Below, one piece after another: positions 25,334 to 33,216 of a DNA stretch of 64,000 nt. The number at the start of each line of letters is the position of its first letter. Position 1 is the stretch's first letter. The notes under the pieces are model-generated. The model had not been told where the DNA came from and did no database searches. It was given only the letters and a program-made list of their open reading frames with translations. A program made the translations under genes and the position numbers. This DNA is from CAJQQY01 sp964564545 (GTDB lineage Bacteria; Bacteroidota; Bacteroidia; Chitinophagales; Saprospiraceae): positions 62,001-126,000 of the forward strand of contig CAZMBP010000115.1 in NCBI GenBank assembly GCA_964564545.1, written 5' to 3'.

Positions 25334-26782
25334 ATGAAAGCAAATTTACTCCTAATGTTTCTGACATTATCAAATGTTCTTTTTAGTCAAATTTACACAG
25401 AGGTCAACACTCCATTCGAAGGAGTTGCAGTAAGCTCCATTGCGTTTTCAGATATAAATAACGACGGTTTCGAAGATGTAATGATTACAGGTCAAAATGA
25501 TTCTTTAGTACGAATTGCGAAACTGTACACCAATGACGGGACAGGAAATTTCATCGAAAAAGTTAACACTCCTTTTGACGGAGTATGGTCAAGTTCCATT
25601 GCATTCTCTGATGTTAATAGCGACGGAAACCAGGATGTTCTTATTACAGGAGAAAATAATTCAGGATTGCGAATTGCAAAATTGTACACAAACGATGGAG
25701 CTGGAAATTTTACCCAAATTTTCAATACTCCTTTTGAAGGGGTAAGAAGAACTTCTATTGCGTTTTCAGATATTAACGGCGATGGTCACAATGATGTGCT
25801 CATTACGGGGTTGAACAATTCTGAACAACGAATTACAAAACTTTACACCAACGACGGATTAGGAAAATTTACAGAAATTATAAATACACCTTTTGTAGGG
25901 GTGAGCAGAAGTTCTATTGCCTTTTCAGACATTAATGGTTATGGTTATGAAGACATCCTCATTACTGGGTGGGACAATTCCTCGACCCACATTGCTAAAT
26001 TGTATACTAATGATGGAGCAGGAAATTTCACCGAAATTTTAGATACTCCTTTTGATGGTGTAACTATAGGTTCCGTCGCATTTTCGGATTCTAACGGTGA
26101 TGATTATAATGATGTACTCATTACTGGACTCAATACTTCTGGAGAGAAGATTGCAAAACTTTATACTAATGATGGAGTGGGAAATTTCACCGAAATTTTA
26201 GACACTCCTTTTGATGGTGTAATTATTGGCTCTATTGCCTTTTCAGATGTCAATGATGATGGTCATAAAGATGTTCTTATAACAGGGGAATCTAATTCTG
26301 GTCCAATTACAAAACTGTACAATAACGATGGACTCGGAAATTTTATCTAAATCATTAACACTCCTTTCGAAGCCGTATTGTCAAGTTCCATTGCCTTTTC
26401 AGACGTCAACGGAGATGATCAACCTGATGTGCTAATTACTGGGGGAGATATTAATGTTAATCGAATTGCAAAACTTTATATCCAAGACGAGAACCCTAAT
26501 TCAACTGATAACATAATATTTGGAAATGGTCTTGATATAATTCCTTACCCAAATCCGTCAAAAACCTCTACGCTCTTTTTGAGTTATTATGGCACTACAG
26601 TAGACGAAGTATCTATAAAAGTGTATGATACAAAAGGAGAGTTAATGCACCAACAAATTGAATTGTCAGTAATTGGACAACAGACTTTTTCAATAAATAT
26701 TGACTCTTTAATTGCGGGAACTTATTTCATTGAATTAGTTAATAGCAAAAGAAAAGGAGTTGCCAAGTTTATCGTTCTTTAA
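25334..26782 (+). pseudogene. T9SS-secreted tandem-repeat (FG-GAP-like) protein gene with an in-frame stop
   Basis: After a signal peptide (ending NVLFSQ) come seven tandem repeats of about 53 residues. Each has the pattern (N/D)TPFxGV..SIAFSDxNxDGxxDVLITG...IAKLYTNDGxGNFTEI. A TAA at 26348-26350 interrupts repeat 6 (GNFI-stop-IINTPFEAV). The same frame resumes at once with repeat 7 and a T9SS sorting domain (IIPYPNPSKTSTLFL ... GTYFIELVNS) to 26782. Repeat 2 has CAA (GNFTQIFNTPF) at the equivalent codon, so one C-to-T change explains the break. The truncated product would lack its sorting signal. Intact length about 482 residues. Confidence 0.82.
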
Positions 26783-26790
26783 AAAAAGGC

Positions 26791-26844
26791 AGCCACCAAC
26801 AAAGTGCAGTCGTCAATTGCCAGCAAAAGCTAGCAACTGTGGCT
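26791..26844. repeat. Imperfect palindromic intergenic sequence
   Basis: AGCCAC (26791-26796) pairs with GTGGCT (26839-26844), with further TTGC/GCAA pairing inside. It is GC-richer than the flanks and directly follows the broken FG-GAP gene. Same kind of placement as the palindrome at 21985-22030. Confidence 0.3.
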
Positions 26845-27016
26845 ATGCGCGACCTTTCTTATCAATTATAAAAGAGAAAAACATTCCGAAGGAAAAGACA
26901 AATCAAATTACATTTTATAGAAAAATCAACTAAAATAGAATAAGCAAGGGTAACCTTTTAAGGGATTTAGATATATGGTTTTGAAAATATTAATTCATTA
27001 ATAAAATCAACTCAAT

Positions 27017-27637
27017 ATGAAAAAAATCATATTCTATATTCTAATTTTAGTTGCTTCAAATCGATTATATTGTCAAGATAATTATTTTGGAGCATGGCAA
27101 TCAGGATCAGGAGAGGAACAAGTAAGGATAACCCAAACATTAGATGAATGGGGAGACTACGCGAATGATTTCGTCAATAACCAAGGTCTATACTTGAAAG
27201 ATTTTGAATACTATGAAATCGCTGGACAAAGTTATTATTTTGGAGTATGGCAGTCAGGATCAGGAGAAGAACAAATAAGAATACCTGGAACATTAAATGA
27301 ATGGGTAGATTATGCCAATGATTTCGTTAACAATCAAGGTCTATACTTGAAAGATTTTGAATACTATGAAGGATTAATTACGAATGTATTAAGTCAGAAA
27401 CAAGAATTTGATCTTTCGATTTTTCCAAATCCCACAAATGATTATTTGAGGATTGATTCAAGTGTACAAGAAGCTTCCCATATAAAAATATTCAATTTAT
27501 TAGGACAGCTAATTTTCGATATAAAGGAGGTTAATTTACCTCAAATAATAGACGTTCGAAATTTTGAAAAAGGTATCTATGTAATGGAAACAGAGATTTC
27601 TAATTCGGTTATATCAAAAAAAATAATAGTGAATTAA
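27017..27637 (+). CDS. T9SS-secreted protein with two BTRD1-like repeats
   Basis: A signal peptide (residues 1-19, ending NRLYCQ) is followed by two nearly identical repeats of about 49 residues. Each has the pattern YFG(A/V)WQSGSGEEQ(V/I)RI, then EW.DYANDFVNNQGLYLKDF. The GVW..GSG start and GL.L.DFE.YE end resemble the bacterial tandem repeat domain 1 (BTRD1) seen in polyglycine hydrolases; that assignment is from memory. The C-terminus is a T9SS sorting domain (DLSIFPNPTNDYLRI ... GIYVMETEIS). No catalytic domain is present, so a binding or structural role at the surface is likely. Confidence 0.7.
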   Translation: MKKIIFYILILVASNRLYCQDNYFGAWQSGSGEEQVRITQTLDEWGDYANDFVNNQGLYLKDFEYYEIAGQSYYFGVWQSGSGEEQIRIPGTLNEWVDYANDFVNNQGLYLKDFEYYEGLITNVLSQKQEFDLSIFPNPTNDYLRIDSSVQEASHIKIFNLLGQLIFDIKEVNLPQIIDVRNFEKGIYVMETEISNSVISKKIIVN

Positions 27638-27660
27638 AAAGAAAACTGATTAGAATAAAA

Positions 27661-27702
27661 GCTAAAACACAATAGGCTCGCATAGAGCCTATTGTGTTTA
27701 GC
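27661..27702 (+). terminator. Strong hairpin after the BTRD1-like gene
   Basis: A 15-bp perfect stem (27665-27679 with 27685-27699, core ACACAATAGGCTC) extends by GCT/AGC across a one-base bulge. No clear U tract follows on the plus strand, so it may be a terminator or an mRNA-stabilising hairpin. Confidence 0.55.
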
Positions 27703-27788
27703 AAGACTGTTAGCTGTCAAGAGTAATAATTTTTTATTTTAAGGGACTACCATCTTCAAACAGCAGAAAGCATTAAAATCAAAATTAA

Positions 27789-28259
27789 ATGAACACCACC
27801 ATTTTCAATTTTCCTAAAATCAAATCCATCTTAGTAACCCTATTACTTTTTATTTTTTTCCAACTAGGAATAAGTCAAGTCCCGATATTTAAAAAGATAG
27901 AAAAAGGAATTCAAGAAGAAGTAGGTTTGAAATTAGCCTATAAAGATGCCTCGGAATATAATGGTAATAAAACCATGGTATTTGTTTTTGGTAAAATCGA
28001 AAAAGTAAAAGCAATTATTTCTGTCGTCCATTGCAAGGATATCGAAGCAGCTAAAACACGATTAGCATTAACTGAAGGAGTCAGGCCTAAAAAATATGAT
28101 CGGCTAGATGAATATTTTGATAACTCATTTACCTATTTTGAAGACGATGGAACTTATACATTATTAGGAAGGAAAGGAAAAATTTATTTTGATATATCGA
28201 CACAAACAGAAGCCAAAGGAATTAAGGTTGTCAAGGTTTTTGAAAAAATACTCAACTAA
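27789..28259 (+). CDS. Small secreted protein of unknown function
   Basis: It has a signal peptide or N-terminal helix (about residues 12-32, ending LGISQ) and a 120-residue domain with MVFVFGKIEKVKAIISVVHC and FEDDGTYTLLGRKGKIYFDI. No family was recognised. A decayed partial copy of its 5' end lies at 29191-29278 (PKIKSI..LLL..IF...GIS conserved), showing a local duplication. Confidence 0.55.
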   Translation: MNTTIFNFPKIKSILVTLLLFIFFQLGISQVPIFKKIEKGIQEEVGLKLAYKDASEYNGNKTMVFVFGKIEKVKAIISVVHCKDIEAAKTRLALTEGVRPKKYDRLDEYFDNSFTYFEDDGTYTLLGRKGKIYFDISTQTEAKGIKVVKVFEKILN

Positions 28260-28607
28260 TCCACTCAATAAAAATTCACTCTTCTCGCACTATCTCACCC
28301 TTTGGTTCAAATTCTTTTAAACCAAAATATCCTCACGACTGCTGATCATCTGAATTCATGTATACTGCAGGAACGATCTCTCCGTCACCATCCAAAGTAT
28401 TCCTTCTGCCTCAGCCAACTCCAATAAATAATTTTATGACTCTCATCACTTGATAATTATGACTCTCATCACTTGATAATTATGACTTTCATCACTTGAT
28501 AATTATCATTTTCAAAATTGATAAATATCAATGGTTTTTAATGTAAACTACTACACCTTGAAGATGTAAAACAGAAAAATTATTTATCAATTAAAACAAT
28601 AGATATT
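28260..28607. other. Gene-free spacer with tandem repeats
   Basis: It contains the three 23-bp tandem repeats at 28435-28503 and otherwise AT-rich sequence. No gene is supported. Confidence 0.5.
28435..28503. repeat. Three tandem copies of a 23-bp unit
   Basis: TATGACTCTCATCACTTGATAAT occurs three times in a row (starts 28435, 28458, 28481). The third copy has one change (C to T). No spacers separate the copies, so it is a minisatellite rather than a CRISPR. It lies about 100 bases upstream of a lipoprotein gene. Confidence 0.9.
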
Positions 28608-29048
28608 ATGAAAAATTTAAAAAATGTATTTTCAATTTTATTGGTTCTAATTCTTTCTATATCGGTAATTTTTTTCATGACATGTGAAAAAGAAGACATC
28701 GAACCAGCTCCATTAAATGAAGTTGAAAATGCCAACTTAAATTCTCATCCAGATAGACAAGTTACTTTAACAAATCCAGATTTGGAACCGCAAAGTGAAT
28801 TCGCTATCCCAATAAGAGTAAGCATAGAGAAGTCCAAATGTGGTTATACCGTAACTGCATCTTCTTCAGAAGCAAATCTTACAGATGGAGGTTATACCGT
28901 AAAATGGTATAAAAAACCGGATAGAGGAGAACCGTTCTTTATAGGAGAAAGTTTAAAGTGTGTTTGTGGATTCCCTGCACGAGTTGATGTGACTGATGAC
29001 TCTGGAACTTTAGCAGCTAGTAAATTAGTTGATATTCCAGGTTGTTAA
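28608..29048 (+). CDS. Small putative lipoprotein
   Basis: A hydrophobic N-terminus ends in FMTC (Cys26), a plausible if atypical lipobox. A low-complexity linker follows, then an approximately 80-residue Cys-containing domain (about 65-146). Four cysteines (KCGY, KCVC, and a terminal GC) suggest disulfides. The beta-rich pattern with TVKWYKKPDRGE and RVDVTDDSGT looks Ig-like. No family was recognised. A perfect terminator hairpin follows. Confidence 0.55.
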   Translation: MKNLKNVFSILLVLILSISVIFFMTCEKEDIEPAPLNEVENANLNSHPDRQVTLTNPDLEPQSEFAIPIRVSIEKSKCGYTVTASSSEANLTDGGYTVKWYKKPDRGEPFFIGESLKCVCGFPARVDVTDDSGTLAASKLVDIPGC

Positions 29049-29069
29049 ATTTGGATAACTTACCGAAAG

Positions 29070-29115
29070 AAAACCTAAGTCATCTCAATATTTGAGATGA
29101 CTTAGGTTTTTCTCT
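29070..29115 (+). terminator. Terminator after the small lipoprotein gene
   Basis: A perfect 19-bp stem (29070-29088 with 29092-29110) with a 3-base loop is followed by a T-rich run. It is among the longest perfect stems in the window. Confidence 0.88.
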
Positions 29116-29190
29116 TTTAGGTGATTATTTTTTGAAAATGATATAACGAGGAATAGAGAGAATTAAAAATCACCTAAAAATTGTTCCCTT

Positions 29191-29278
29191 CAATTTTCCT
29201 AAAATCAATTCCACCAAATCTATTTTCGTAATTCTATTACTTTTGATTTTTTCCAAAGCTGGAATAAGTTAAGCCCGC
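29191..29278 (+). pseudogene. Decayed partial copy of the gene at 27789-28259
   Basis: CAATTTTCCTAAAATCAA is identical to 27806-27823. The following bases keep the pattern of the signal-peptide region (in frame: FNFPKINSTKS, then ILLLLIF and GIS). The frame ends at a TAA where the parent has CAA (GISQ). Similarity fades downstream. There is no clear start codon. It is a gene fragment left by local duplication. Confidence 0.65.
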
Positions 29279-29472
29279 TCGAATTAACTCCCCAAAAAAA
29301 AAGACCACAATGGTATTGTTCTCTTTTCCACCTACCTAAGCTTATGATTTTGGAAAATTTAAATAGAAGAATTTTTCAAAATTTCATTTTTTCAAAAACT
29401 AAATTTTTAATTTTAATCCTTTGATTAGTGAAAAGGTATTTTCTGGACAATACAATACAATAAAATATAAAA

Positions 29473-30435
29473 ATGAATAAAATTAATTTAATCCTCTTTG
29501 TTTCCTTTCTACTAACAACCATCTGTAAAGGACAGAATTTTGAAAGAATTTTAATTAGTGAAACTGATACTGCAAATTTGTATATCAATGATGGTCAGAG
29601 TAATGAATTATATTATTTGCAACTCGTTCCAACAACTAAAATTAAAGGGGCAATTGTTATTCTTCCTTCAGGTGGTGAATCCACAGCAGATTTAATTAAA
29701 CAAATCGACCTTCCAGAATTGGCGTTCAAAAATGGGGTGGTTACCATTATTCCTTCCATAAATTGGGGGACAGAAAATAAAGCAATCGAAATCCGAATCC
29801 TTGATAAGATTTTTAAAGAAGCCATAAAAAAATATCATATTCCAAAGGAAAATATTGTCCTTGGTGGATTATCAAATGGAGGAATGATCTCATTGGCTTA
29901 TGCCCAGCAAGCAGTAAAAGAAAAAGGAAGTACATTTCTGATACCAAAAGGAATCTTTGGTTTAGATGTCCCATTAGACAAAACCCATTTTTATGAATAT
30001 TGTCAAAGAGAAATCAAACGAAATTTTTCAGAAGCCGGAATGAATGAAGCCCGTTGGTTAATGAATAGATTTAATCAAATTTATGGTGGATCACCTGAAG
30101 AATATCCTAATAGGTATGTCGAAGCATCACTTTACTCAAACGGAGCTGAAAACGGTGGCAATGCAAAATATTTAAAAGAAATTCCAATAAGAATGTACAC
30201 GGATTTGGATGTAGAATGGTTGATGAATCAGCGGAGACGAGATTTATATGATTGGAACGGGACTGATATTGTTGCTATGATTAATGACCTGAAATTAATG
30301 GGCAATAAAGATGCTAATGTAATAATAACCATGGGGAAAGGTGTGAGACTTGATGGGAAAAAACATCCTCACTCTTGGTCTATAATGGACAACCAAGACT
30401 GTATGGATTGGATTTTGAAATTATTTGAAAAATAA
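29473..30435 (+). CDS. Secreted alpha/beta-hydrolase-fold protein
   Basis: Signal peptide 1-21 (TTICKGQ). The hydrolase features are a beta-strand with AIVILPSGGE, the nucleophile elbow GGLSNGGM (Ser at about 136) and a C-terminal His in KKHPHSW. A catalytic Asp is likely in YTDLDVEW. The overall pattern fits an esterase or peptidase of the alpha/beta-hydrolase superfamily. The substrate is unknown. It is the largest intact enzyme of the accessory island, with a 424-base spacer upstream. Confidence 0.7.
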   Translation: MNKINLILFVSFLLTTICKGQNFERILISETDTANLYINDGQSNELYYLQLVPTTKIKGAIVILPSGGESTADLIKQIDLPELAFKNGVVTIIPSINWGTENKAIEIRILDKIFKEAIKKYHIPKENIVLGGLSNGGMISLAYAQQAVKEKGSTFLIPKGIFGLDVPLDKTHFYEYCQREIKRNFSEAGMNEARWLMNRFNQIYGGSPEEYPNRYVEASLYSNGAENGGNAKYLKEIPIRMYTDLDVEWLMNQRRRDLYDWNGTDIVAMINDLKLMGNKDANVIITMGKGVRLDGKKHPHSWSIMDNQDCMDWILKLFEK

Positions 30436-30560
30436 TAGGTAAAGGAAAGATCTTTGAGTGAATTCATATTATTAAAAGTGATTTTTAAGAATAATAAACA
30501 TTATGATTATCTTGTTTTGTGTTAAATAATTTTTTTAAATCTTTTAAAAACCAGATCAAT

Positions 30561-31100
30561 ATGAAAAACAATTTAAAAACCAATTCAGGATGGATCGTTG
30601 CCACTTTCTCATTATTGACGCTTTTCTTAATGAGTCTTAACTATCCTTCTGCAATAGAATCTAATAACAATGCTGTTAATCAAGAGATTAACTCAGAGGC
30701 AGTTTCAAGTGACCCTTTTATTGGTCAAGTGATTATGTTTGCAGGTAATTTTGCACCGAGAGGTTGGGCTTTCTGTGATGGCCAGTTACTTCCCATCAAT
30801 CAAAACCAAGCTCTTTTTTCTATTCTTGGAACGACATACGGAGGAGATGGAAGAACAACTTTTGGACTTCCTGACTTAAGAGGTAGAGTACCGCTTCATG
30901 AAGGGAGTGGACCTGGATTATCATCTTATAGATTAGGACAAAAAGGTGGTACTGAGACAATTTCTTTTAAAAAGGCACCTACACTTTCTGGAAAAGATAA
31001 AAAGGTTTTAAATGGGAAAAAACAAGTCTCTAATATGCAACCATATACAACTGTCAACTTTATTATAGCTCTCCAAGGAACCTTTCCTTCACGAAGTTAA
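30561..31100 (+). CDS. Phage tail collar domain protein
   Basis: The start is chosen at MKNNLKTNSGWIV; an earlier in-frame start adds 14 unlikely residues. An N-terminal membrane or signal helix (about 12-29) is followed by a tail-collar (PF07484) domain: FIGQVIMFAGNFAPRGWAFC, DGQLLPINQNQALFSILGT, YGGDGRTTFGLPDLRGRVP, and a C-terminal INFIIALQG-like strand. Free-standing proteins of this type occur widely in bacteria (microcystin-dependent-protein-like) outside prophages. No other phage gene is present. Here it appears to be an exported or surface protein. Confidence 0.82.
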   Translation: MKNNLKTNSGWIVATFSLLTLFLMSLNYPSAIESNNNAVNQEINSEAVSSDPFIGQVIMFAGNFAPRGWAFCDGQLLPINQNQALFSILGTTYGGDGRTTFGLPDLRGRVPLHEGSGPGLSSYRLGQKGGTETISFKKAPTLSGKDKKVLNGKKQVSNMQPYTTVNFIIALQGTFPSRS

Positions 31101-31147
31101 GGATTGATTCGTTCTGAAAACATAAGGCAGTATCATTGGATAAAAAG

Positions 31148-31180
31148 AAAGCCAACTTCTCACGAAGTTGGCTTTTTGGT
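31148..31180. terminator. Terminator between tail-collar and SPFH genes
   Basis: A 12-bp perfect stem (31148-31159 with 31164-31175, AAAGCCAACTTC) with a 4-base loop has T-rich flanks on both strands. It serves the convergent genes. Confidence 0.85.
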
Positions 31181-31202
31181 TTTTGAGAGGATACTTTTCC
31201 CT

Positions 31203-32300
31203 TTAAGTTTTGGTAAAAATATCCTTTAACTGATCGACCACTTTTGACCCACCAGAAATAGTAATCTCACCAATTTTCTCTGCAATTTTTTCCACGTATT
31301 CCATCTCCGTTAATTTGAACAACATCTCGTTGCTCTCCATCAATTTTGCAGTATTCAAAAGACTTCGAGTCGAAGCAGTTTCCTCACGTCGAGTGATGAT
31401 ATTTGCTTGCGCTCTTTTTTCTGCAACTAGTACTTGGTTCATGATTGTTTTAATTTCGCCAGGCAAAATAATATCACGAATTCCGCAAGTTACAATCTCA
31501 GCACCTAAGGAATCGACTTTTTCTGCCACCGCTTCCCTGATAAATGGACGAACACTTTCTTTGCGAGCCAACAGTTCATCTAAAGTCAAGGTTCCCACAT
31601 ATTCTCGAATGGCCAATTGCATAATCAAGTAAAGTTGTTTCGCAAAATCTTTGTTTTCTAACAATGCTTTTACAATGTCAACTACTTTGTGTTGTACGAA
31701 AAAATTGATACGCAAGGCAGCTTTGTCTTTAGTCAAAATTTCTTGACCAGAGATTTCCATTTGCTGAGTTCTGGTATCCATTTTCAAAACAACAATCACG
31801 TTTTGGTTTTTCCAAGAATAGTAAATTCCAGGTTCCAACTGTTCATCAAATTTGCCATCCACAAATCGTAAACCTTTTTCATAAGATTCTACTGTATGAG
31901 CTCGAATGAAAGGTAAAACCTCTGGACGCATCAGAATTTTTCGATCAATGTCTTCAGGAATTTTATATGAATCCAAGTTGAAAATTCTGCTTTGGTATCT
32001 TACAATTGATTTCCAAAAAGCATGACGACCAGCTTCTAGTACTTTTCTGAAAATACCATCTTCGTAAAGAAAAGCGATTTCACTATCCTTTACTTCTATG
32101 ATTTCAAGAAGATCTTCTAAGTCTTTATTTTGAAATATAATACTTAAATCTACTGGTGGATTAAATGGTTGTGTCATATCGAACACGGTAACGTCTTCAC
32201 CAAACCATAGCCAATGTGTTCCTTCTTTTAAAACTTTAACAAAGTTTCTGTCTCGAAAAACTAAACCAATTTTGTAAGGATAAATTCGTACTCTTTTCAT
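31203..32300 (-). CDS. SPFH/band-7 (slipin-like) protein
   Basis: It has the SPFH domain pattern (about 140-300) with LGAEIVTCGIRDIILPGEIK and the following coiled region VLVAEKRAQANIITRREETA, diagnostic of slipin/stomatin-like proteins. Unlike typical slipins it has a long N-terminal beta-rich region (1-130) instead of an obvious membrane helix. SPFH proteins form oligomeric membrane scaffolds. The start is about 350 bases downstream (minus strand) of the permuted tRNA-like sequence, so the long leader may contain it. Confidence 0.8.
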   Translation of the reverse strand: MKRVRIYPYKIGLVFRDRNFVKVLKEGTHWLWFGEDVTVFDMTQPFNPPVDLSIIFQNKDLEDLLEIIEVKDSEIAFLYEDGIFRKVLEAGRHAFWKSIVRYQSRIFNLDSYKIPEDIDRKILMRPEVLPFIRAHTVESYEKGLRFVDGKFDEQLEPGIYYSWKNQNVIVVLKMDTRTQQMEISGQEILTKDKAALRINFFVQHKVVDIVKALLENKDFAKQLYLIMQLAIREYVGTLTLDELLARKESVRPFIREAVAEKVDSLGAEIVTCGIRDIILPGEIKTIMNQVLVAEKRAQANIITRREETASTRSLLNTAKLMESNEMLFKLTEMEYVEKIAEKIGEITISGGSKVVDQLKDIFTKT

Positions 32301-33216
32301 TTTCTATAGCTTTAAAATGGTGAATAATATTTTTTGTAATTGTTTTGTTATTTTTTTATAAAAAGAATCGCAAAAGTAGTCCCATCAAATTTTTACGGAA
32401 AAAATGTTGAGATAAAAAAATAAAAAATGGGTTTTAATCCTCGCACTTTTTATCAAAAAAGTTTGGTGAATTAAAATGCACTTTTTCTTTTTTTATCGGT
32501 ATCCCATTTTTTCAGGTAAAGCTTTGATTGCAATTTGATTCATTCTAAAATGAAAATATTTGCTAGTCCTACTTTTACAAGACTTTGGTAGTCAACGATT
32601 TTTTTTTGAGAAGAATCGTTGGAAACTTCTTGGGAATTGATTAAAAGTCAATTCTGGTACTCTAACCAACTGAGTTACTCAAGCAACCTTGAGATAGGAT
32701 TCGAACCTATGACATCCAGATTATGGTGATAATGCAAATTTAATCCGTCAGCATTTTAAACTTAAAAAAAGCTAAAACTATGGAGCTATTCAGAAACCCT
32801 CATCAGGTACTTTTTAAATTCACAACATCTTCTTTCGTGCCGAAGCACAATTTCTTTGGGTGTTTCGTTTGGACAGATTCTATAATTCATTTTTGGAAAA
32901 AATAATTCCATCAAGTTGAAATATTTATAAAATATTTTGTGTCAGAAATGTAAATATATTGTTATGAGGTTGTTGAAAAGGTAGGATACCCTTGGTTTTT
33001 TCAAAGGGTTCTATAGCCTTATGTTTTGGCAATAGGGAATTAAATACAAAATTAGTCTTTAGCCAAAACAAAAGATCATAGGCTTAAGTCCATTCTCGTT
33101 ATTGTAATACCACGATAAAAGGAAGTGCTAGGCAATTTTTTAAAATTAATAAAAATAGAGTTTTGAATCTAAGGCTGATTAAATTTCATTAATCCGTCAG
33201 CTTATTGCGTAGTAGT
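32301..33216. other. 916-bp intergenic region without a protein gene
   Basis: No credible coding frame. It contains a tRNA-like cloverleaf in permuted order (32653-32727), two adjacent hairpins (32593-32621 with 8-bp arms; 32634-32654 with 7-bp arms and a loop identical to a Lys-type anticodon loop) and a 13-bp direct repeat (32740-32752 and 33189-33201). The 450 bases between the direct repeats are otherwise unassigned. Confidence 0.6.
32653..32727 (-). ncRNA. Circularly permuted tRNA-like cloverleaf (CAU anticodon type)
   Basis: Read on the minus strand, the 3' half comes first: anticodon loop ACCATAA (32727-32721), TCTGG, a 5-base variable loop, a T arm with perfect 5-bp stem and loop TTCGAAT (32710-32694), and acceptor strand CTCAAGG (32693-32687). 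Two bases later the 5' half starts: acceptor GCTTGAG (32684-32678), TA, a D arm with 4-bp stem and AGTTGGTTA loop, and CCAGA (32657-32653). CCAGA pairs perfectly with TCTGG, and the acceptor strands pair at 6 of 7. All four arms exist but in permuted order. Whether it is transcribed or processed is unknown. A rival view is two abutting degenerate tRNA genes. Confidence 0.5.

Noticed and set aside
21817..26350. Genetic code change with TAA read as glutamine
   Set aside because: Neighbouring intact genes, including T9SS and housekeeping genes, end with TAA at expected positions.
28435..28503. CRISPR array
   Set aside because: Three repeats abut without spacers and there are no cas genes.
19639..31100. 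Integron gene-cassette array
   Set aside because: Most genes here point one way and GC-richer palindromes separate some of them, but no integrase, no clear attC core boxes and no attI were seen, and several spacers carry terminators or MITE-like elements instead.
30561..31100. Prophage remnant because of the tail-collar domain
   Set aside because: No other phage gene is nearby, and such proteins occur as free-standing bacterial genes.
32301..33216. tmRNA or RNase P RNA
   Set aside because: The characteristic start and tag features of tmRNA and the conserved core of RNase P RNA were not seen; the D arm is that of a normal tRNA.
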